Assembly (NCBI GenBank): GCA_947629675.1
Contig: CANREM010000006.1
Location: 1 to 64,000 of the forward strand
Reading direction: 5' to 3'
From: an uncultured Clostridia bacterium
GTDB taxonomy: Bacteria > Bacillota > Clostridia > Christensenellales > Borkfalkiaceae
Length of the DNA: 64,000 nucleotides
The position numbers were made by a program, and so were the translations under genes. Each line of letters begins with the position of its first letter. Positions within the stretch are counted from its first letter, which is position 1. The notes below the pieces were generated by a model that searched no databases, had not been told where the DNA came from, and worked only from the letters and a program-made list of their open reading frames with translations. This document shows, one piece after another, positions 53,301 to 61,786 of the stretch.

Positions 53301-55403
53301 GCCGTATTGGCCTCCATCGATGAGGACACCTCCTCCACCAAAGTGACCCATACCTTGCTCCGCATCACCGCCGCGAGCGGGGATGTAAAGCTCCTGCTCT
53401 TCACAAAGGAGGAGACCGCCGATGCGCAGAGTGCCGGGTCTGTTTCCACCTATACGATCACGGAAATTTCTTCCTCCTCCGAAGCGGGCAACTATACCTA
53501 CATGGCGGGCAGCGCGGGCTATTATAATCTCTTCTTCGGCGCGTCCATCACCCTCTTCGGGGAGATCTCGTACGGCGGAGAGGATGTCGGCATCTACTAT
53601 ATGGATCTCACATATGTGACGGACAATCAAGATGACATCGACATGGGCACCTATGTCTCTACGGGCAGGACGTTACAGATGGAGAGCCAGACCTTCACAG
53701 AATATCTGCTCACTTCCTTCGAGAAGTATAACGAAGATGAGGACGGCCAGCCTGACCGCAGCAGCCCCGTCACCCGTTATATCGCAGTGGCGAGCGTGCC
53801 CTACGGCAACAACTCCGGTTCGGAGGGCGGAACGACGAAGGTATTCCTTGAGAGGATCTACGATGTCGAGCATTTTGTCATCGAAGAGGGTGGATTTATC
53901 GAGAGCAACGGCTACGAGCTTCCCACCTATCAGGATGAGATGGGCGTAACTTGGCTCGGCCTCTACGGAAGGGAGAATATTGACGACAGCTCCGCCAAGG
54001 TGAGCGACTATATCCCCACGGGCGACCATCTCACCGACGGCAAGCAACTCATCTTTATGGCACAGTATCTCACGGATGACGAGTTTATCTATGAGCTTGA
54101 CGAAGATCTTCACTTTCTCTTTGATGTCGTAGAAAGAGATGACGTCATTTCGCTCACCCTTCGCGACGACCTCACGGGCACCCTTGCACTCTTCGAGAGG
54201 AGCGAGCTTCACCTCGACACCCTGCTCTACTTCGACGGGCATGGCGGCGTCACCCTCAAGAGGACGGGGAAGAAGGATATCGAAGGTGCCTTCACATACG
54301 ACGAAAAGACGCAGCATGGCCACTTCACCTCCGATGAGGGCGAGGAATTCGACTTCACGACCTTCACGATCGGTCTCGATGGCGAGCAGTGGAACATCTT
54401 TGTGAAGTCCTCGGAGGAATACCTCTATCTCAACGACGACTGGTCGTTGCTCTCGCTCAAGTACTACGGCGCGTACCCCGTGAACGGCGGACTTTACAAC
54501 GGCGTATATTCCGACCGTTGGGGCGCGAGTTACTACGGCTTCTATGAGTTCCTCACGGACGATCTCGTCCTCTTCTCGACGGATGAGCGCGATTACTTCT
54601 TCAATCTCACGGGCGAGACTGAGTTCGAGCTGAACAACGAGGAATTCGTCATCTCCGAAAACATTCTTTACGGCTATCAGGGTCCCTCCTTCGTGGAGGA
54701 TCTCAAGATCCCCGACGGCGTGAAGGAGATCGCTCACAACGTATTTGCCTACATGTATATCCAGAATTCGCTCGACCTCAACCAGGTAGAGAAGATCGGC
54801 TACCGCGCCTTCTACGAGGCCAACATCGGCGAACACGATCTCCATTCCGACTATGTGACGGAGATCGGCGACGAGGCGTTCTACACGAGCGGAACATATG
54901 ACTTCAGGACCTTCCAGACCAATTTCAGCTGGATCGAGAATGTGAATATGCCGGCTCTTAAGAAGATCGGTGCGCGTGCATTCTATTACAGCAACCAGAT
55001 GCGCTCGGGCACGATCACTCTCCGCGACATCGAGGAGATCGGCGCACAGGCGTTCATGCATATCGTCAATCCCGAGTCGGGGACGATGGTGCTTGACCTC
55101 AGAGGGGTGAAGGACCTTGCCAAAGTCACCATCCACGATACGGCATTCGACGATATTCTTGGGAAAGATAGCCCCTACAATCTCGGCAATCTGCCGCCTG
55201 TCAGAATTCTCATCAACGAAAGCCAACGCTCCCAGACCGCGCAATGGCCCGAAAAGATCAAGGCTTGGATCTCCACAGGCAATAGCAGCAATTCCGCGCC
55301 CGTAGGGCAGAGCATCATGAACTTCGGCCCCGCCGTCACGAAGGACATCTGCAACGGCGGCAGCTGGACGGAAGACGGGGATGAAAGGAGATACTTCGAG
55401 TAA
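50304..55403 (+). CDS. Very large lipoprotein (1699 aa) with InlB-type repeat and C-terminal LRR_5-like region
   Basis: Lipobox SLGIFAACGS; LSFAGWYNGNTPITSGTTMPKEGLSLTAKY; IGDEAFYTSGTYD..., IGARAFYYSN, IGAQAFMH. Confidence 0.85.
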   Translation: MKKSIRRILIVISTALCMAAMSLGIFAACGSKAKLTLDAGKGGTLSKTEYSVKKGTDLWQYLQDKTPAVSTAGLSFAGWYNGNTPITSGTTMPKEGLSLTAKYNADYNIEVYTYNEETETFGAAVKSTGKGLWKEPLNIVDVYPFDVGYAVDLSQPDSVTTTPSLEIGFTFKIYQKVDYRTVSFRLNAPESDNAFSGSIPSISVGRGRTFTAPDGNTVYTSSLGYRFIGWSENSNDEVPQYRAGEGVVAKGDMTLYAVWEKGKTDIFGGNDYLFVNVKPGYVYLHRAGFAEQEGTYDANTSIFIFKRLNGTNVLEGKISGDQFYYFRDLKDKTFTYGGEPLKNVEKEELTFGALDAVTYTVTPSGKTGTAVNGSFAVDPATGDYVFIKGGDESFYFSLFVDRTLPEGEQNRFVRTSDDEEVVAQSERGFYALWDDNEKGYDETQAFQLDGMYDSLGFASAGIYLLENGKYERAITTYYGLESKVIHDEEDEGAMMLATAAAKEEDDFVIIFHDTDGEEVYPHFRVYKSEQPFEANGRTFDGVFRLEDGFRGDFGTADEFYNGTGEPNAGGEIEAVTSLHLDGFGGAVYTERGTDGAKDRLIKGTYTIKTLSAHGASFEYLYLTLSTNKSMFVQIVGGGYGVTYYTTSDKAPSIVEIDGSPLKVYEQFTGTETGVSVYDKGYFYIYEGSSVNIYTYFTDIFDNVTEVSVGADFGLIQEKEGEDGVYTFVSYLLGSGLPLFDFRYTKEGKIEMSLPFTEEAITGAAAETIKVDKWGTLTYGGKDYAYGSYTVNVIEKSTGVGTGSWYIREYTFRESGKTADTVVRVRGDYHETETDSEYRYETLVGDDRIMELIKKRFPDQNSYFDHIYLNGSLPTTDEGETKVDIILTVSADMENFYDIALLTGTITYDTQSKLYKMTLDEPHAAANLQNLLMETYTLYGGESGCYLMFGEGSAVVIDSEAISEYSVEKTQTADGSALSIGFDGTATYTDKDGKTFTGEFAVLASIDEDTSSTKVTHTLLRITAASGDVKLLLFTKEETADAQSAGSVSTYTITEISSSSEAGNYTYMAGSAGYYNLFFGASITLFGEISYGGEDVGIYYMDLTYVTDNQDDIDMGTYVSTGRTLQMESQTFTEYLLTSFEKYNEDEDGQPDRSSPVTRYIAVASVPYGNNSGSEGGTTKVFLERIYDVEHFVIEEGGFIESNGYELPTYQDEMGVTWLGLYGRENIDDSSAKVSDYIPTGDHLTDGKQLIFMAQYLTDDEFIYELDEDLHFLFDVVERDDVISLTLRDDLTGTLALFERSELHLDTLLYFDGHGGVTLKRTGKKDIEGAFTYDEKTQHGHFTSDEGEEFDFTTFTIGLDGEQWNIFVKSSEEYLYLNDDWSLLSLKYYGAYPVNGGLYNGVYSDRWGASYYGFYEFLTDDLVLFSTDERDYFFNLTGETEFELNNEEFVISENILYGYQGPSFVEDLKIPDGVKEIAHNVFAYMYIQNSLDLNQVEKIGYRAFYEANIGEHDLHSDYVTEIGDEAFYTSGTYDFRTFQTNFSWIENVNMPALKKIGARAFYYSNQMRSGTITLRDIEEIGAQAFMHIVNPESGTMVLDLRGVKDLAKVTIHDTAFDDILGKDSPYNLGNLPPVRILINESQRSQTAQWPEKIKAWISTGNSSNSAPVGQSIMNFGPAVTKDICNGGSWTEDGDERRYFE

Positions 55404-55430
55404 ACTGCCCGCTTGTATCGATCAAATGTA

Positions 55431-55462
55431 AAAAAAGGAAGGACTTCGCTCCTTCCTTTTTT
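55431..55462. terminator. Terminator
   Basis: AAAAAAGGAAGGA-CTTCGC-TCCTTCCTTTTTT. Confidence 0.85.
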
Positions 55463-55642
55463 GCGTGAAAAAGAAATAATGAATGAAGAATGGGAAAGCA
55501 ATCTTTCCTTATGCGGCCGATACTTCGTTGTTGATTTTTGGCAGACAAGGCATATAACAAAAAATATATAATATATAATAAAGATATAATATCATTTATT
55601 ATATATTAAAAGCAAAAAAAGGGAATTTCTTTGAAAAAATGC

Positions 55643-55703
55643 TTGACAGGGTTCCGAGATTTTGTTATTCTATACATGAAATGATATTATATATGATATC
55701 ATA
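55643..55703 (+). promoter_or_regulatory. hicA promoter with downstream palindromic operator
   Basis: TTGACA (55643-55648), 17 nt, TATTCT (55666-55671); TATGATATCATA perfect palindrome 55692-55703. Confidence 0.65.
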
Positions 55704-55749
55704 ATCATATAGAAAATAGCATAAAAGCCATAAAGAAGGTCCATGATCT

Positions 55750-56010
55750 GTGAGCACTTTTGAGAAGACAAAACAGGATATTTTAGCACGTCCGACGAAA
55801 TCGGGCATAATGCCGAATGATCTGAAAAAATTTCTCAAAAGCTATGGATTTGAATTAAAACATGTAAATGGAGATCATTATATCTATAAGTATCCGTCAA
55901 AGCGCAAGGCGTTTATTTTGACCATCCCTATGGCAAAACCGGTGAAGCCGCCGTACATCGATCAAGTTAGAAAAATCATTTTGGAGATCGAAGAAGATGA
56001 CGAATTATGA
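55750..56010 (+). CDS. hicA: HicA-family toxin
   Basis: MPNDLKKFLKSYGFELKHVNGDHYIYKYPSKRKAFILTIPMAKPVKPPYIDQVRKII. Confidence 0.9.
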   Translation: MSTFEKTKQDILARPTKSGIMPNDLKKFLKSYGFELKHVNGDHYIYKYPSKRKAFILTIPMAKPVKPPYIDQVRKIILEIEEDDEL

Positions 56011-56497
56011 GATCAGAGTAATCCCGCAAACCGACGACAAAGGAAAGGAATATTGGACGGCATTTTTCCCCGCAGTTGAAGGAGTTGTGGGAGGGGGGGA
56101 TACCCCCGAAGAGGCCATTCAGGAAGCACGGGAAAATTTAGCGGTGTTTTTGGAGTATTTGGCCGAGGAGGGCGTAGAAAGCCCCGAGGGTTATCGTCAG
56201 CCTTCTTATAGCGGGAAGATCGCTTTAAGAGTCCCGAAATCTGTCCACCGCAAATTGGTAGAGATGGCGGAGGAAGAAGGTGTAAGTTTGAATTCTTGCA
56301 TCAATACTGCAATCGATATCTATTTCGGCAAGTACGAATTTGATTACGAACTGAATAAAAAAATCGAGGCATTCTGCAGTGCTGCACAAAAACGGATGCA
56401 ACTTCAGATAGCATATTCTATGTATCATGCGACAAGTCAAAGGCCGTGGTCAGAGCAAATTAATGGATTGAATCATTCGGGAGGAAGATATGAATAA
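55997..56497 (+). CDS. hicB: HicB-family antitoxin with long C-terminal extension
   Basis: YWTAFFPAVEGVVGGGDTPEEAIQEARENLAVFLE; HTH/RHH-like SGKIALRVPKSVHRKLVEMAEEEGVSLNSCINTAI. Confidence 0.92.
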   Translation: MTNYEIRVIPQTDDKGKEYWTAFFPAVEGVVGGGDTPEEAIQEARENLAVFLEYLAEEGVESPEGYRQPSYSGKIALRVPKSVHRKLVEMAEEEGVSLNSCINTAIDIYFGKYEFDYELNKKIEAFCSAAQKRMQLQIAYSMYHATSQRPWSEQINGLNHSGGRYE

Positions 56498-56888
56498 ATA
56501 TCAAGACATTAAATTTTCATTGATCGAAAGCAAATACGAGCACAAGAATTATTCCGCTGTTATAGACGATTCTATCGAAATTTCTATAGAAGAAAAGATC
56601 GTCATAAAAAAGATTACGGACGATAAGATCGATTGTGAGGTCAGCAGAACGGTTAAATTCCATCCTTTACAGGATTGTTCTTTTAGTGCTACTTTTTTCA
56701 CGCAAATTATGACGGAGAAACCCGTCACAAAAGAACAGTTTATAGCGGATCTTAAGAAAGGGCTTCCCATTATGGGTATCGTCTTTTCGCAAATTTCGCT
56801 CGCGATCGCCCAATTATCTAATATGACGAATTTTGGCGCGATCGTCACGCCGCCTGTTTATTACGAAGATAAAATTCAAATCGAATAA
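56490..56888 (+). CDS. SecB-like protein-export chaperone homolog (putative TAC chaperone)
   Basis: Size 132 aa, ISIEEKIVIKKITDDKIDCEVSRTVKF...GIVFSQISLAIAQLSNMTNFGAIVTPPV; overlaps hicB by 8 bp. Confidence 0.55.
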   Translation: MNKYQDIKFSLIESKYEHKNYSAVIDDSIEISIEEKIVIKKITDDKIDCEVSRTVKFHPLQDCSFSATFFTQIMTEKPVTKEQFIADLKKGLPIMGIVFSQISLAIAQLSNMTNFGAIVTPPVYYEDKIQIE

Positions 56889-56927
56889 GAGCAAGACCAT
56901 ATAGGAAGGATAATTCGTTCCTTCCAT

Positions 56928-56961
56928 TAAAAAAACCGACCCAGGCGGGTCGGATTTTTTT
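56928..56961 (-). terminator. Terminator of FBA gene (bidirectional)
   Basis: AAAAAAACCGACCC-AGGC-GGGTCGGATTTTTTT. Confidence 0.85.
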
Positions 56962-57895
56962 ACGCTTTATTCGCCGAACCTAACACATCGCAGATCTTGT
57001 GCTTGATGAGTGCCTTCATGTTCGCGCGGGCGTCGGTGAGGTACTGGCGCGGGTCGAAGTGGTCGGGATGCTCGGCAAAGTGCTTTCTGATCGCGGCCGT
57101 GAAGGCAACGCGAAGGTCACTGTCGATGTTGATCTTGCAGACGGCGAGCGCGGCAGCCTTGCGAAGTTCGCTCTCTGGAATGCCGATGGCGTTGGGCATG
57201 CTTCCGCCGAATTCATTGACGATGGCGACCTGGTCCTGCGGAACGCTGGACGCGCCATGCAGTACGATGGGGAAGCCGGGAAGGCGGCGGCCCACCTCTT
57301 CCAGAATGTCGATGCGAAGTTTGGGATCCTGCCCGGGTTTGAATTTATAGGCCCCGTGCGAGGTGCCGATCGCGATGGCGAGGGAGTCGATGCCCGTCCT
57401 TTGGGTGAATTCCTCCACTTCGTCGGGAGAGGTGAACATGGCGTCGTTTGCGGCGACGTTGACGTCATCCTCGATTCCCGCGAGCTTTCCGAGTTCCGCC
57501 TCGACGACTACGCCGTGCGCATGCGCATACTCGACGACCTTTCTCGTGAGGGCGATGTTTTCCTCCCAAGGTTTGGAGGAGGCGTCGATCATGACGGAGG
57601 TGAATCCGTCGTCGATGGAGGCCTTACAGATGTCGAAGTCCGCACCGTGGTCAAGGTGCATGGCGATGGGGATGTCCGTCGTCTCGGCGGCGGCGGCGAC
57701 GAGGTGGCGCAGATACACGGGGTTGGCGTACTTTCTCGCACCCGCAGACACCTGCAGGATGACGGGGGAGCGGCACTCCGAGGCGGCCTCGACGATGGCC
57801 TGTATCATCTCCATATTGTTGACGTTGAACGCGCCGACGGCATAGCCGCCCGCGTATGCCTTTTTGAACATTTCCGTCGTTGTCACAAGGGGCAT
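56960..57895 (-). CDS. Class II fructose-bisphosphate aldolase
   Basis: MPLVTTTEMFKKAYAGGYAVGAFNVNNMEMIQ, AMHLDHGADFD, VVEAELGKLAG, VLHGASSVP. Start set at 57895. Confidence 0.95.
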   Translation of the reverse strand: MPLVTTTEMFKKAYAGGYAVGAFNVNNMEMIQAIVEAASECRSPVILQVSAGARKYANPVYLRHLVAAAAETTDIPIAMHLDHGADFDICKASIDDGFTSVMIDASSKPWEENIALTRKVVEYAHAHGVVVEAELGKLAGIEDDVNVAANDAMFTSPDEVEEFTQRTGIDSLAIAIGTSHGAYKFKPGQDPKLRIDILEEVGRRLPGFPIVLHGASSVPQDQVAIVNEFGGSMPNAIGIPESELRKAAALAVCKINIDSDLRVAFTAAIRKHFAEHPDHFDPRQYLTDARANMKALIKHKICDVLGSANKA

Positions 57896-58060
57896 AAGAT
57901 TCCTCCGAAGGGTTTTTCTCAATTATACGTCCTTTGAAGAAAAAATGCAAGAAAAAGCGGCCCGTGCACCGAAAATTTTTGCATACATCGCGCGGGGCGT
58001 CCCGCTCCGTTTTTCCCTTCACGAAATTGGCAAATGCGGGAAAAAACGGCAAAAAAAGCG

Positions 58061-58096
58061 TTGACGTCCTCCAAAAAGCGTGTTATAATGAGGACG
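58061..58096 (+). promoter_or_regulatory. GAPDH promoter with inverted repeat flanking the -10
   Basis: TTGACG (58061-58066), 17 nt, TATAAT (58084-58089); CGTCCTC (58065-58071)/GAGGACG (58090-58096). Confidence 0.7.
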
Positions 58097-58127
58097 ATAA
58101 AAATTCTTTTTCGGAGGAACACTACCA

Positions 58128-59153
58128 ATGGCAAACGTAAAAGTTGCGATCAACGGATTCGGCAGGATCGGCCGTCTCGCATTCCGTCAGATGTTCAGAG
58201 CGAAGGGATATGAGATCGTCGCGATCAACGACCTTACAAGCCCCACCATGCTTGCACATCTTCTCAAGTACGACAGCGCGCAGGGAAGATACGCCCTTGC
58301 GGACAAGGTCTCCGCAAACGACGAAGAGGGCACCCTCACCGTCGACGGCACCACCATCCGTATCTATAAGGAAAAGGACGCCGTCAACCTTCCCTGGAAG
58401 GAACTCGACGTCGACGTCGTGTTGGAATGCACGGGGTTCTATACCTCCAAGGCGAAGTCGCAGGCCCACATCGACGCGGGCGCAAAGAAGGTCATCATCT
58501 CCGCTCCCGCGGGCAACGACCTTCCCACCATCGTATTCGGCGTCAACGAGGGCACTCTCAAGACGACGGACACCATCATCTCCGCCGCCAGCTGCACCAC
58601 CAACTGCCTCGCCCCCATGGCGAACGCGCTCAACAACACCTATCCCATCGTCTCGGGCATCATGACGACCGTCCACGCCTTCACGGGCGACCAGATGGTC
58701 CTCGACGGTCCGCATAGAAAGGGCGATCTCCGCCGTGCGAGAGCGGCCGCCGTCAACATCGTTCCCAATTCCACGGGCGCGGCGAAAGCCATCGGCCTCG
58801 TCATCCCCGCCCTCAACGGCAAGCTCATCGGTTCCGCCCAGCGTGTTCCCGTTCCCACAGGCTCCACGACCATCCTCGTCGCCGTCGTCAAGGGCACGGA
58901 CGTGACCAAGGAGAGCATCAACGCCGCCATGAAGGCCGCTTCGTCCGACTCCTTCGGCTACACCGAGGAACAGCTCGTCTCCTCCGATATCATCGGCGAG
59001 ACCCACGGCTCCATCTTCGACGCCACCCAGACGATGGTCGCGAAGATCGACGACGACACTTATCAGGTGCAGGTCGTCGCTTGGTACGACAACGAGAACA
59101 GCTATACTTCGCAGATGGTGCGCACCATCAAGTACTTTGCCGAGCTTAAGTAA
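58128..59153 (+). CDS. gap: Type I glyceraldehyde-3-phosphate dehydrogenase
   Basis: [50 protein letters not shown]. Confidence 0.98.
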   Translation: MANVKVAINGFGRIGRLAFRQMFRAKGYEIVAINDLTSPTMLAHLLKYDSAQGRYALADKVSANDEEGTLTVDGTTIRIYKEKDAVNLPWKELDVDVVLECTGFYTSKAKSQAHIDAGAKKVIISAPAGNDLPTIVFGVNEGTLKTTDTIISAASCTTNCLAPMANALNNTYPIVSGIMTTVHAFTGDQMVLDGPHRKGDLRRARAAAVNIVPNSTGAAKAIGLVIPALNGKLIGSAQRVPVPTGSTTILVAVVKGTDVTKESINAAMKAASSDSFGYTEEQLVSSDIIGETHGSIFDATQTMVAKIDDDTYQVQVVAWYDNENSYTSQMVRTIKYFAELK

Positions 59154-59160
59154 AAAAGCA

Positions 59161-59194
59161 AAAAAATTTCGGCCCTTCGGGGTCGATTTTTTTT
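59161..59194 (+). terminator. Terminator after GAPDH
   Basis: AAAAAATTTCGGCCCTTCGGGGTCGATTTTTTTT. Confidence 0.7.
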
Positions 59195-59272
59195 GCTTTT
59201 TCGGCGAATCGCGCATAGGCTGCGAAATACTGCGTCGGCTACCGCGTCATCATTAGCCGATGGGCTACCGCG

Positions 59273-59625
59273 TCATTCCGAGGCCCTTTATGGGCCGAGA
59301 GAATCCCCTGAATGAAAACACAGACTTCGTACCAGGGGATACACTCACCCGCTATGCGGGTTCGGTATGACAGTTGCCACGGCTTGTCTTACACTGTCAT
59401 TCCGAGGCCCTTTATGGGCCGAGAGAATCCCCTGAATGAAAACACAGACTTCGTATCAGGGGATACACTCACCCGCTATGCGGGTTCGGTATGACAGTTG
59501 CCACGGCTTGTCTTACACTGTCATTCCGAGGCCCTTTATGGGCCGAGAGAATCCCCTGAATGAAAACGCGGACTTACGTATCAGGGGATACGCTCATCCG
59601 CTATGCGGGTTCGGTATGACATGAG
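59273..59625. repeat. 124-bp tandem repeat, about 2.8 copies
   Basis: tcattccgaggccctttatgggccgagagaatcccctgaatgaaaac... begins at 59273, 59397 and 59521 (period exactly 124). Confidence 0.95.
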
Positions 59626-59698
59626 CAACTCAGAATGACGCCGTCCCCCAATCCCCGATCACTCCTAAATTTCGCGAAAGTCTCATATACATAGACAA

Positions 59699-59956
59699 AT
59701 GAGGCTCAAAGAGGAAATTTTCAAACTGCTCGGCGGGGAGGGGGAGACCCTCCGGGTGCAATACACCGTCGTGGACGGCCGCGGGGGATATTTTCAGAAC
59801 GTGAAGCGCGTCAAGGAATTTTCCGCGGAGCGCATCGTCTTTCTCGGAAAGCGCGGGGGCGTGCGCATCGAGGGGAGCGGTCTCTCCCTCGGCAAATATT
59901 ATGCGGGGGATGCCGCCGTTCTCGGGGACATCCGAAGCGTCACGCGGGAGGAATAA
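59699..59956 (+). CDS. yqfC: YabP/YqfC-family sporulation protein
   Basis: Size, and position immediately upstream of yqfD-phoH; RIVFLGKRGGVRIEGSGLSLGKYYAGDAAVLGDI. Confidence 0.75.
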   Translation: MRLKEEIFKLLGGEGETLRVQYTVVDGRGGYFQNVKRVKEFSAERIVFLGKRGGVRIEGSGLSLGKYYAGDAAVLGDIRSVTREE

Positions 59957-59958
59957 GC

Positions 59959-60813
59959 ATGCTCTCTTCGGTAGAATTTACGGTGGAGAGCCTCTCCGCC
60001 CACCATGCCGTCGAAAAGCTCTCCCGCGCGGGCATTCCCGTCCTCATGGCGAAGAGTATGGGGAAAACTTCCGTCCGCGTACGCATTGCGAGCAAAGACC
60101 GCAAAAAAGCCTTTGCAATTTTACGCGGTTCGTGTTATAATGTAAAAAATCTCTCCCGTCGCGGCGGGGCGCGCCTCCTCGAATGGGCAAAGAGGGCGGC
60201 GGGGCTTATCCTCGGCACCATCCTCTTTTCGGGTGTTTTCCTCTTTTTGGAGAGCCGCGTCCTCAAGGTGAAAATTTCGGGCAGCGGCGCATACTACGAG
60301 CGCGAGATCATGGAGATCTTAAAGGGCGAGGGGGTGCATATCCTCTCCGCCTTCCCCGAGGATACAGGCCCGCTCACCGCGAAAGTGCTTGCCCTCGACC
60401 GCGTGGAGTTCTGCTCCTTCCGCCTGGAGGGCGGCGTCCTCACCGTCGGCGTCGAAGTGGGGGAGGAGGCGAAAACCCTCGACATGCTCCCCCTTCTTGC
60501 CCCCGCGAGCGGGCGGATCGAGGAACTCGTCGTCGTGCGCGGCACGCCGCTCTTTGCAGAGGGAGACGCCGTGAGGATGGGGGAGGTCGTCGTAGCGAAT
60601 TCTCCCCTCGAAGGGGGAAAGAAGGCCGCCGTCATCGCGCGCGTCACCGTGCGCTACAGAGTGGAGCGGGAATACGCGCTCCCCGAGGCGGAGGCGGTCG
60701 CACAATTCTTTCTCGACTTCGGCGAGATAAAAGATCTTCAGATCGGAAAAACAGAGCGGGGCTGTCGCATCACGGGAACGGCGTTTTCCACCGCATCGAT
60801 CGGCCTCGATTAG
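59959..60813 (+). CDS. yqfD: Sporulation protein YqfD
   Basis: TM region, KVKISGSGAYYEREIMEILKGEGV, followed by phoH. Confidence 0.8.
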   Translation: MLSSVEFTVESLSAHHAVEKLSRAGIPVLMAKSMGKTSVRVRIASKDRKKAFAILRGSCYNVKNLSRRGGARLLEWAKRAAGLILGTILFSGVFLFLESRVLKVKISGSGAYYEREIMEILKGEGVHILSAFPEDTGPLTAKVLALDRVEFCSFRLEGGVLTVGVEVGEEAKTLDMLPLLAPASGRIEELVVVRGTPLFAEGDAVRMGEVVVANSPLEGGKKAAVIARVTVRYRVEREYALPEAEAVAQFFLDFGEIKDLQIGKTERGCRITGTAFSTASIGLD

Positions 60814-60823
60814 GAGGTGCCGC

Positions 60824-61786
60824 ATGGCATCCGTGGACATGGGTACGCTGGACAAGCTCCAGAAGGTACTCGGCACATTTGACGAAAACATCAACATCCT
60901 CACGCGAGAACTCGGCGTCACGGCACATGTGGACGGCACGACGGTCCGCTTCGAAGGGGAGGAGGAAGGCATCGCCGCGGCCGTCGCGGAGAGCCTTCTC
61001 AAGGTCATCGCAGCGGGCGAGGAGATCGACCTTTCCCGCATTTTGTACTGTATCAGTTTAGCGCGTGAGGGAAATTCCCAAGAGATCGAGGACGTCATGA
61101 AGGGCGTCGTCGCCATCACCGCGAAGGGCAAGCCCGTCAAGTGCAAGACGGTGGGACAGAAGAAGTACGTCGAGGCGGTCAAAAAGAACACCATCACCTT
61201 CGGCGTCGGCCCCGCGGGGACGGGCAAGACCTATCTCGCCGTCTCCCTCGCCGTCGCCGCCTATAAGGCAAAAGAGGTGGAGCGCATCATTCTGACCCGT
61301 CCCGCAGTGGAGGCAGGCGAAAAGCTCGGCTTCCTCCCGGGGGACCTTCAGACCAAAGTGGATCCCTATCTCCGCCCTCTCTATGACGCCCTGCAGGAGC
61401 TGTTCGGCCCCGAGACGTATGCAAAGCTCATGGAGAAGGGGACGATCGAGGTCGCGCCCCTCGCCTACATGCGCGGAAGGACGCTCTCCGACGCATTTGT
61501 CATTTTGGACGAGGCGCAGAATGCCACCCGCGAGCAGATGAAGATGTTCCTCACCCGTCTCGGGGAGGGGAGCAAGATGGTCGTCACGGGCGATCTGACG
61601 CAGACGGACCTTCCCGACGGCAAGAAGAGCGGCCTTCTGCACGCCGTCAAAATTCTGGACGGCATCGAGGATATCGCCGTCTGCAAACTCTCTGAGCGCG
61701 ACGTGGTGCGCCATCCCCTCGTCTCCCGCATCGTCAAGGCGTATGAGCGGGAGGAGGGCAAACGAAAGAAGGAGGAAAGATCATGA
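60824..61786 (+). CDS. PhoH family protein
   Basis: TFGVGPAGTGKTYLAVSLAV, LTRPAVEAGEKLGFLPGDLQTKVDPYLRPLYD, FVILDEAQNATREQMKMFLTRLG. Confidence 0.97.
   Translation: MASVDMGTLDKLQKVLGTFDENINILTRELGVTAHVDGTTVRFEGEEEGIAAAVAESLLKVIAAGEEIDLSRILYCISLAREGNSQEIEDVMKGVVAITAKGKPVKCKTVGQKKYVEAVKKNTITFGVGPAGTGKTYLAVSLAVAAYKAKEVERIILTRPAVEAGEKLGFLPGDLQTKVDPYLRPLYDALQELFGPETYAKLMEKGTIEVAPLAYMRGRTLSDAFVILDEAQNATREQMKMFLTRLGEGSKMVVTGDLTQTDLPDGKKSGLLHAVKILDGIEDIAVCKLSERDVVRHPLVSRIVKAYEREEGKRKKEERS

Noticed and set aside
53673-55244. 523-aa minus-strand ORF
   Set aside because: Antisense to the 1699-aa lipoprotein gene.
59312-59624. Repeated ORFs MKTQTSYQGIHSPAMRVRYDSCHGLSYTVIPRPFMGRENPLNE
   Set aside because: Translation of the 124-bp tandem repeat; no SD, no independent evidence of coding.
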